The position numbers and the translations under genes were made by a program. Below, piece after piece: positions 35,702 to 41,825 of a stretch of 56,630 nt of DNA. Numbering within the stretch: position 1 is the first letter of the stretch; every line of letters begins with the position of its first letter. Source of the DNA: Chloroflexota bacterium (GTDB lineage Bacteria > Chloroflexota > Anaerolineae > Promineifilales > Promineifilaceae); NCBI GenBank assembly GCA_020628815.1, contig JAHDEN010000004.1, positions 1 through 56,630 on the forward strand, given 5' to 3'. The notes beneath the pieces are model-generated. The model was not told the origin of the DNA. It searched no databases and saw only the letters and a list, made by a program, of their open reading frames with translations.

Positions 35702-36353
35702 CAATGTTTCCAATCATTTCTTCCAACGTCATATCCGCCATCGAGTGCAAAACCAAATCGGCCGCACTGTAATCCATGTGCCGTGTCAGCGGATTCGGGA
35801 TCGCTACAACTTTCATTCCGGCCCGTTTGGCCGCAATCACCCCGTTCACCGAATCTTCCAAAGCCAGCCCGTTCGCCGGATCGGTTCGCAACCCTTCAAG
35901 AGCTGATAAATAAACATCCGGCTCAGGTTTGCCGACACCACCCACGTCCGACCGGCCACGTACAGCCTCAAACTCAAACAGCAGCCCAAGCCGAGGCAGA
36001 TGGTAGTTTAACCAGCGAGCTTCAGACGTGCTGGCGATGCCCAACTTTAGCCCCATCTCTTTTGCCTCTTTGATCCGGTCAAGAACCCCCGGCATCGGTC
36101 CATCGTCAGCCAAAATTTCAAGTTTCAGCTTGCGCCGTTCTTCTTTGATTTGTTCAGCCGTTTTGTCAAGACCGGCTAGCTCAATCAGATGAGGGGCAGG
36201 GAGATAGACATCGGTCTGTCCGATATTGGGCAACCACTGATCTAACGGAAGCGTTTGCCCATACCGTTCAAAAAGCTGCTGCCAAGCGGCCGTTCCAGCT
36301 CGTTCCGTATCTAGAATTGTCCCGTCAAAGTCAAAAACTACCGCTTCAATCAT
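35697..36353 (-). CDS. HAD-superfamily hydrolase (beta-phosphoglucomutase-like subfamily)
   Basis: This 218-residue protein has the HAD motifs. Motif I is 'VVFDFDGTILDTERAG' (the nucleophile is the first Asp). Motif II is in 'LGIASTSEARWLNYHL' (Ser/Thr). Motifs III and IV are in 'VGKPEPDVYLSALEGL' (Lys) and 'GLALEDSVNGVIAAKRAGMKVVAIPNP' (Asp). A helical cap lies between residues 15 and 80. The motifs and the cap match the IA group that includes beta-phosphoglucomutase and small-sugar phosphatases. The substrate is unknown. In this operon it may remove phosphate from a nucleotide or sugar-phosphate intermediate (inference). It follows purL after a terminator-like hairpin. Confidence 0.85.
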   Translation of the reverse strand: MIEAVVFDFDGTILDTERAGTAAWQQLFERYGQTLPLDQWLPNIGQTDVYLPAPHLIELAGLDKTAEQIKEERRKLKLEILADDGPMPGVLDRIKEAKEMGLKLGIASTSEARWLNYHLPRLGLLFEFEAVRGRSDVGGVGKPEPDVYLSALEGLRTDPANGLALEDSVNGVIAAKRAGMKVVAIPNPLTRHMDYSAADLVLHSMADMTLEEMIGNIV

Positions 36354-36357
36354 TTGT

Positions 36358-36396
36358 CAAAAAAGACCAGTCTGGTTTTTAAAACCAGACTGGTCT
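36358..36396 (-). terminator. Intrinsic terminator between purL and the HAD gene
   Basis: AGACCAGTCTGGTTT (36364-36378) pairs with AAACCAGACTGGTCT (36382-36396), a perfect 15-bp stem. On the minus strand it is followed by TTTTTT. It lies 32 bases after purL's stop and just before the HAD start, so it is an internal terminator that would lower expression of the downstream purine genes relative to purL, unless read through. Confidence 0.85.
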
Positions 36397-36428
36397 GTGG
36401 CTAACTTTTTGCGTACTTAATCCCATTT

Positions 36429-39400
36429 TCAAACCAACCCCGACTGACCGCCATGGCCGCGATGGAAACGTGGGTGCTGCCACGGGAAGACATGATTTTC
36501 AGGATGCGGCATTAGCCCCATAACATTCCCTTTGGCGTTGCAAATGCCAGCAATGTTGGCCACAGAACCATTAGGGTTCGCCGGATACCCATCACCCGCA
36601 TAGGTTAGGGCTACACGCCCGGCCGAAAACAGGTCGGCCGTCTCCCGGCCAATCGTTTCAAAACGACCTTCCCCATGTGCAATCGGGCAGAAAATCGGAT
36701 CAGTTAACCCTTGGGTGAACACACTTTTGCTGTTTTGCACAGCGTCTAGCGTCACCCAACGGCACTCAAAATGATCCTGAGCGTTATAGGTCAGCGAGTA
36801 GCCACGACCGGCTGCTTCTTCACCTTTGCCCACAAACACATCTTCTAACAGCCCCGACTTCACAATCACCTGAAAGCCGTTGCAGATGCCCAAAATCGGC
36901 CGTTCAGAGCTGACAAAATCAGCCAGTGATTGCCCGAGCAAATAGCGTAAATCGGCCGACCAAACCACACCAGCCCCTAAATCGTCACCGTATGAAAAGC
37001 CGCCCGGAACAACGAGCATCCCGTACTCTAACAGGCTTTTTTCACCGGCAACCAGCTGGTTGATATGCACAATTTCCGCCGTGCCGCCCGCCATCTCACA
37101 CGCCAGCGCAGCGTCTCGATCACGGTTTGACCCGTTGGCGTGCAGCACCAAAACATTTGGCCTGCTACCGATCTGTGCAGGGGCCGACACGTTTACCTGC
37201 TGAACGTTATTCTGGGTTGATGGGTTGGTTTCAGGTGGAAGCTCTCCACGGAACGCAACGGTCAAATCAGCGATAGGAGTGTTCATCACGCCGTTCCCAC
37301 CTTCTTCGATCTTTAGCGTTTGCCCCGCCGTTACACCGATTTTCGCCACCGGCGCACTGAGCAACAATGTTTCAAAATCAACTTCATGCCCCGGTTTGAT
37401 CGTGATCACCAAACGAGAGGTTGATTCAGCAAAAAGCTTGGCTGGGGTTGACAGGTTTCCGGCCGTTGGCATGTCATCGAGTTCGATCTGAGCACCAATG
37501 CCACCCGCTAGTGCCATCTCCGCCAATGCAACCGCCAAGCCACCTTCCGAGCAGTCGTGGGCAGCGCTGACCCATCCCGCCAAAATAGCCTGATGCACCA
37601 AGCGATAGTGATCAAGCGCATTTTTAACCGGCTGTGGGCCGTCGCTGGCCGACGCATTTCCTAGCAACTCGTAATGGCTGCCAGCCAAATGATCCCCCGT
37701 TTGCCCCAGCAGATAAATAGTTTCACCGGCCGCTTTGAAATCCATCGTGACCGATTTTGTTCCGTCCGGCACAATCCCCATCGCCGAAATCAACAGCGTT
37801 CCGGGAATCGCATGTTTTTTCCCATCTGCGCCGGTGTATTCGTTGTTTAGGCTATCTTTGCCGGAAATATAGGGTGTGCCAAATGCGACGGCCGCATCGT
37901 AGCACCCCTGTGAGCAGCGTACCAACGCACCCAAACGGTCAGGTAAATTTGGATTCCCCCAGCAGAAATTGTCCAAGATCGCCATCTGGTCAGGGTCAGC
38001 ACCCACAGCAACCCCGTTTCGGATCGCTTCGTCAATTGCCGCCCAAGCCATGTTATAGGGATCGATGTCTGTCAGTTGCGGACACATGCCGTTTGATAGT
38101 GCGACACCTTTTGTCGTCTCCATTTGCGTGTCTCTTGGAATCAGCACCGCCGCATCTGATGGGCCGATGCTGGCAACGCCCACGAGCGGTTTGACCGCCG
38201 TTGATCCTTGTATTTCATGGTCGTACACACGAATCGTCTCTTCGCGTGAGCAAATGTTGGGGTGGGCCAGCAGCTTGAGCAGGGTATCGCCGTGATCGGG
38301 TGAGATTCCCTCAGCTGATTTCTCTTGACCGTTTTCGCTGGAGCCGGGCATCTCCCCCCTACGACTGCTTCTTTTCCACTCCGCTTGCATATGGCGTTGC
38401 GGAATGCCGTCGTGCAAAAACTCTTCAGACAAGTCACCCACGAGTCGGTCGCCGTAAAAAATTTGGAGTCGGCCGTCACCCGTAAACTCACCCAAAATCG
38501 TGAGTTCTACATCTTGTCCGTCACAGATCGCCTGTAGCGCATCGAGCTTGCCGGTCGGAACCGCTAGCACCATGCGTTCTTGTGCCTCGCTCAGCCACAT
38601 CTCCCACGGCCGCAGCCCTGGATATTTGAGCGGCATATTTTCTAGCTGGATTTTAGCCCCCAGCTCTTCGCTCATCTCGCCCACGGCCGATGAGAATCCA
38701 CCGGCACCACAGTCAGTAATTGCGGTGTACAGTTTTTCGTCACGGGCGCGCAGAATGACTTCTAGTACCTGCTTTTCCATAATCGGATGACCGATCTGGA
38801 CCGATGAGCCAGCGATATCGCCGGTTGAAACATCCATCTCCATCGATGAAAATGTCGCGCCGCGTAATCCGTCTCGGCCGGTACGGCCCCCCAATGCGAC
38901 AACTAAATCACCTGCTTGTGGCTCAGTCACATGGCTGCCGACCGGCAAAATGCCCAAGCAGCCCGCATAAACCAACGGGTTCGCCACATAGCCAGGATGA
39001 TAGAAAATCGCCCCGTTAACGGTGGGGATTCCCATTTTGTTGCCGTAATCTTCGATTCCAGCGATAACGCCTGACCGAACGCGGGCCGGATGCAATACAC
39101 CTTCTGGCAAGGTGGCCCCATCGATGTCTTGTGGTCCAAAACATAAAATATCTGTGTTCGCAATCGGCCGGGCGCTTACGCCCAACACATCCCGAATACA
39201 GCCACCGATACCGGTGTTGGCCCCGCCAAACGGCTCAAGGGCAGATGGGTGATTGTGTGTTTCGACTTTGAACGCTAGATCAAATTCGTCTGTAAACTCA
39301 ACGATTCCGGCGTTGTCGACAAAGGCTGATTTGACCCACGGTTTGGCCACAGCGTCAGTCGCTGCGCGCAAATATGTTTTCAAAATGCCGTCAATCGTTT

Positions 39401-40157
39401 CTGTTTCACCGTCGGGGCCGGTGTAGTCGATTTTGGCTCGGAATGTTTTGTGAACGCAGTGCTCGCTCCAAGTCTGGGCCAGCATTTCTAGCTCCAAGTC
39501 AGTTGGCTCTCGTTTTTCTCCCTGATACCAAGCCTGCACCGCCTGCATCTCTTCTAGGTTCATGCTCAAGCGGCGTTCTTGGCTAATGGCAACTAGCTCG
39601 TCATCGTTGGCCTGCGTTAGCGGGATGGTTTCTACCAAGCCGTCTCCTTCTGCGTATTCGACAAAAGGAGGTGTAATCGGCCGGTTGACCGCCGTTTGCT
39701 GCACCACAGGATTCGAGAAAACTCGTGCGGCCAACGTCTCTAGTTGGGCTTGATCCAACCCATCCTGCAAGATAAAGATTTGCCCCGTTGTGGCCCGGTC
39801 CAATTGGATGCCAAGCATTTCGGCCGCATGCAACAGGTTCTCTGCGGCCGGGTCTGTAACGCCGGGCAGCGGAGTCACTTCTATCGAGGGTTGCGTATCT
39901 ACGATCCCGCTGTGGGGGGAGTGAGGGGTGATCGAGTAGCTCTCGGTTACCGGATCAGCTAAAAGTTCATTGCTTATGCGCTCAACTTGGTTGCGCGTCA
40001 AGTTGCCGCGTAGCAGATAAAGCCGTCCTGCCAGACATGATTCTAGCTCTGCAATGTTCAACTGAGCGGCCGCTTGGATATATTTCCCCGGTTTGCCAGA
40101 TCTGTATTCTGGCTTCTGAAAAACTTGAATGCGCCAAATGACGAGTGTCTCTTCCAT
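36429..40157 (-). CDS. purL: Phosphoribosylformylglycinamidine synthase, PurS-PurL-PurQ fusion
   Basis: This 1242-residue protein makes FGAM from FGAR and glutamine using ATP, with all parts in one chain. Residues 1-75 and 90-160 look like two PurS-like ferredoxin folds ('RIQVFQKPEYRSGKPGKYIQ' and a second 'IEVTPLPGVTDPAAENLLHA'). The catalytic FGAM synthase halves follow, with 'LEMLAQTWSEHCVHKTF', 'FKVETHNHPSALEPFGGANTG' and 'ISGKDSLNNEY'. The C-terminal glutaminase starts at about 990 ('PNVLVLHANGSNRDRDAALA'), has 'VVPGGFSYGDDLGAG' and the Cys nucleophile in ILGICNGFQ, and ends near MPHPENHVF. Many bacteria encode these as three genes; this resembles a shorter version of the single-chain form in proteobacteria and eukaryotes. 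It is the first gene of the operon and has an unusual leader. Confidence 0.93.
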   Translation of the reverse strand: MEETLVIWRIQVFQKPEYRSGKPGKYIQAAAQLNIAELESCLAGRLYLLRGNLTRNQVERISNELLADPVTESYSITPHSPHSGIVDTQPSIEVTPLPGVTDPAAENLLHAAEMLGIQLDRATTGQIFILQDGLDQAQLETLAARVFSNPVVQQTAVNRPITPPFVEYAEGDGLVETIPLTQANDDELVAISQERRLSMNLEEMQAVQAWYQGEKREPTDLELEMLAQTWSEHCVHKTFRAKIDYTGPDGETETIDGILKTYLRAATDAVAKPWVKSAFVDNAGIVEFTDEFDLAFKVETHNHPSALEPFGGANTGIGGCIRDVLGVSARPIANTDILCFGPQDIDGATLPEGVLHPARVRSGVIAGIEDYGNKMGIPTVNGAIFYHPGYVANPLVYAGCLGILPVGSHVTEPQAGDLVVALGGRTGRDGLRGATFSSMEMDVSTGDIAGSSVQIGHPIMEKQVLEVILRARDEKLYTAITDCGAGGFSSAVGEMSEELGAKIQLENMPLKYPGLRPWEMWLSEAQERMVLAVPTGKLDALQAICDGQDVELTILGEFTGDGRLQIFYGDRLVGDLSEEFLHDGIPQRHMQAEWKRSSRRGEMPGSSENGQEKSAEGISPDHGDTLLKLLAHPNICSREETIRVYDHEIQGSTAVKPLVGVASIGPSDAAVLIPRDTQMETTKGVALSNGMCPQLTDIDPYNMAWAAIDEAIRNGVAVGADPDQMAILDNFCWGNPNLPDRLGALVRCSQGCYDAAVAFGTPYISGKDSLNNEYTGADGKKHAIPGTLLISAMGIVPDGTKSVTMDFKAAGETIYLLGQTGDHLAGSHYELLGNASASDGPQPVKNALDHYRLVHQAILAGWVSAAHDCSEGGLAVALAEMALAGGIGAQIELDDMPTAGNLSTPAKLFAESTSRLVITIKPGHEVDFETLLLSAPVAKIGVTAGQTLKIEEGGNGVMNTPIADLTVAFRGELPPETNPSTQNNVQQVNVSAPAQIGSRPNVLVLHANGSNRDRDAALACEMAGGTAEIVHINQLVAGEKSLLEYGMLVVPGGFSYGDDLGAGVVWSADLRYLLGQSLADFVSSERPILGICNGFQVIVKSGLLEDVFVGKGEEAAGRGYSLTYNAQDHFECRWVTLDAVQNSKSVFTQGLTDPIFCPIAHGEGRFETIGRETADLFSAGRVALTYAGDGYPANPNGSVANIAGICNAKGNVMGLMPHPENHVFPWQHPRFHRGHGGQSGLV

Positions 40158-40190
40158 CTAGGTGCTTTTCCTCTTGATGAATCGCTAAAA

Positions 40191-40230
40191 TAAAAAAACT
40201 CTCGGCAAAAATCAATTGCGCGAGAGTTTT
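40191..40230 (-). terminator. Intrinsic terminator in the purL leader (attenuator)
   Basis: AAAACTCTCG (40195-40204 and its complement CGAGAGTTTT at 40221-40230) forms a 10-bp stem with a 16-base loop. On the minus strand it is followed by a T-run (TTTTTTTATTTT). It lies between the predicted promoter (40328-40333) and the purL start at 40157, so transcription must pass it to reach the operon. This placement is typical of attenuators. Confidence 0.8.
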
Positions 40231-40320
40231 ATCGGTTCGGTATGGGGGTACAAATATTCCCAAGATTCTGAGTTAACCTTGTCGAAACATAACTCGTTGG
40301 GATGAGAATAATCGAACCCA
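40231..40320 (-). ncRNA. Structured 5' leader of the purine operon, riboswitch-like candidate
   Basis: Reading on the minus strand from about 40320, three nested stems can be drawn. P1 is GGTTCG (40318-40313) with CGAACC (40239-40234). P2 is TCCCAA (40302-40297) with TTGGGA (40263-40258). P3 is GAGTTA (40295-40290) with TAACTC (40275-40270), with a 14-base loop. P1 begins almost at the predicted transcription start, and the terminator follows P1 by a few bases. This compact layout of aptamer-like fold plus terminator suits a purine- or PRPP-sensing riboswitch or protein-bound attenuator. I do not recognise the sequence as a known purine, PRPP (ykkC), ZTP, THF or T-box class. The pairing was drawn by hand. 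Confidence 0.55.
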
Positions 40321-40327
40321 TGTTGTG

Positions 40328-40333
40328 ATTATA
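40328..40333 (-). promoter_or_regulatory. Predicted -10 of the purine operon
   Basis: A perfect TATAAT reads on the minus strand at 40333-40328, about 170 bases before purL and at the expected distance (about 7 bases) before the first leader stem. The -35 region is weak, which leaves room for an activator or a relaxed promoter. Confidence 0.5.
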
Positions 40334-40421
40334 CATCAAAACTGTTTTGTGGCATTGACGATCTTTACCTAAAGAAACTATTTTCCGCTTGGTCTATGTG
40401 CCAAAATGTCCAACCTTTCAG

Positions 40422-41102
40422 TTATTGCTGTAACTCATCATTGATTTTTGAGGCCCAAAGCCCGAATATCGTCATGGTGTGGGTGATTTCACGGCCGTTA
40501 GGCGAGCCGATTTCTTGGGACAACGCCTGCTGTAAACTCCGGCCGATCGCATCGACCCCCTTTATGACCTGGCTTTCTATTCGCATTGATGAGTCCAAGC
40601 AGTTGATCGTCTCACCGATTTTGCTTTTTATTTCTTCTGCAGCGTCTTTGTCAAAAATTTGCCCACATTTTTTCGTTAATAGCTGGGTTAGCCGTTTAAA
40701 ATCTGCAAATAAGAGAGATTGCAGACTTTCGTCGATGGGGGGGCTTTCGGTACTGTCTGCAAAAAGCTCAGGTGCGGGGACCGACTCATCGTCAATTTTG
40801 TAATCTTCTTCGGTGATAAACGTCTCGTCATCTAAAACTTCTAGCGCTCTGTCTGCAACACGGTAAAGTTTGGCCAACCCAGACCGATTCCACTCATACG
40901 TTAGGTAGCCTGCAAAGCACAGCACTTCAAGGTCGCTTACAACCTGAATGCGCAAATTGTAGCGACTGCGCAGATAGACGATGTAGTTCATCAATCCGGC
41001 CGGAAATAAATTCATCGGCTCGATCAGCTGATCAGATTTCTTGAGTTCCGCAAGCTGCTGGACCAATTTTTTTTGGCGGAGGTTTAGTTCAAAATCTACC
41101 AT
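40422..41102 (-). CDS. Hypothetical protein, possible winged-helix N-terminal part
   Basis: This 226-residue protein is not in a family I recognise. It lies just upstream of the purine operon in the same direction. The first 90 residues are helical and could be a winged-helix or helix-turn-helix fold ('RYNLRIQVVSDLEVLCFAGYLTYEW', and then 'LAKLYRVADRALEVL'). An acidic linker follows ('ETFITEEDYKIDDESVPAP', about 92-115), then a helical region (125-226) with regular hydrophobic spacing. No signal peptide, membrane helix or catalytic motif is visible. It could be a regulator of the neighbouring operon, but nothing here proves it. Confidence 0.6.
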   Translation of the reverse strand: MVDFELNLRQKKLVQQLAELKKSDQLIEPMNLFPAGLMNYIVYLRSRYNLRIQVVSDLEVLCFAGYLTYEWNRSGLAKLYRVADRALEVLDDETFITEEDYKIDDESVPAPELFADSTESPPIDESLQSLLFADFKRLTQLLTKKCGQIFDKDAAEEIKSKIGETINCLDSSMRIESQVIKGVDAIGRSLQQALSQEIGSPNGREITHTMTIFGLWASKINDELQQ

Positions 41103-41371
41103 CCCCCCTAATGTATCAAATATTTGTAAAAAGGGGAGTGTTTGCAGTTGGCAAGCAAGGCAAGGGCTGAAGCCCTTGTCTAAGACAGGAAACCTGATAA
41201 ATCAGGTTGAGGGTCCCTTTGGTAACGACACTAAATTCGTATAGAGAATGTGTTTTGGCAAGATGTAGCCCAATCTTGTTTGCATCCCAAATTTTTCATG
41301 CTATCAATAGTTGTGCCTACAACCTAAACTGGAACAAACTAGACTTTAAAATTTCCACTTGGAGATAATCA
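41103..41371. repeat. Intergenic region with two adjacent hairpins
   Basis: CAAGGGCT-GA-AGCCCTTG (41161-41178) and AACCTGA-TAAA-TCAGGTT (41191-41208) are two perfect hairpins 12 bases apart. This type of paired palindrome is familiar as an intergenic repeat in Chloroflexota-like genomes (memory, not checked). Nothing else in this 269-base gap is recognisable as a gene. Confidence 0.55.
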
Positions 41372-41734
41372 ATGCAAATCATCCACAACCCAACCTTAAT
41401 CAAAAAAGCCGCTGTTTTACTTTTCTTAATCCTTGTTATGGGGGCCACGGTTGCCGCTACAAATTCTGAAGTAGGGGTAGCTGCAACGGTCATAAGCAAT
41501 CAGCTGGTCGTGACCGGCCCAGATATGCGTTACAACATGATAGGCTCCCAGTTTGTAGGAGATGAAGTACGGGTGATGTCCCGTAATCCTGTGGGGACGA
41601 TGGTGTTTATCGGATCAGAAAAAGTGTATGGCTGGTTCCCATCTTGGGCCGTTGATATGCACGGAGCAGATTTTGATCAACTGCCGGTTTGGGTAGAGCC
41701 GATGAAAGGGGCGATTTTGACCCCATCTGGCTAA
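41372..41734 (+). CDS. Small secreted SH3-like protein
   Basis: This 120-residue protein has a signal peptide ('AAVLLFLILVMGATVAATNS') and one beta-rich domain after it. The domain looks like a bacterial SH3 domain: 'VVTGPDMRYNMIGSQFVGDEVRVMSRN' has the usual initial loop and strand, and 'GSEKVYGWFPSWAVDMHG' has the closing aromatic strand and turn (GW-x-P-x-x-W). Such domains bind wall peptides or glycans. It stands alone and is convergent with the glycosidase genes. The partner is unknown. Confidence 0.7.
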   Translation: MQIIHNPTLIKKAAVLLFLILVMGATVAATNSEVGVAATVISNQLVVTGPDMRYNMIGSQFVGDEVRVMSRNPVGTMVFIGSEKVYGWFPSWAVDMHGADFDQLPVWVEPMKGAILTPSG

Positions 41735-41755
41735 CTTTCTACCCCCCACCTAACC

Positions 41756-41770
41756 TCCCCCGAAAGGGGA
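41756..41770 (+). repeat. Small GC hairpin after the SH3-like gene
   Basis: TCCCC-CGAAA-GGGGA (41756-41770) is a compact 5-bp stem between the two convergent genes. It may help stop transcription, but no T-run follows. Confidence 0.35.
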
Positions 41771-41825
41771 AGAAGTGCCAACAACATTGGCATACAGCCC
41801 AACATTAGAAAAAAGGGAGCTGTGC

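Noticed and set aside
40231-40320. tRNA-like GGTTCGAT box in the purL leader
   Set aside because: It resembles a T-loop, but no acceptor, D or anticodon arms can be drawn around it.
41161-41208. CRISPR-like or transposon-end repeats
   Set aside because: These are two single hairpins without regular spacing or repeat copies nearby, and no cas or transposase gene is present in the window.
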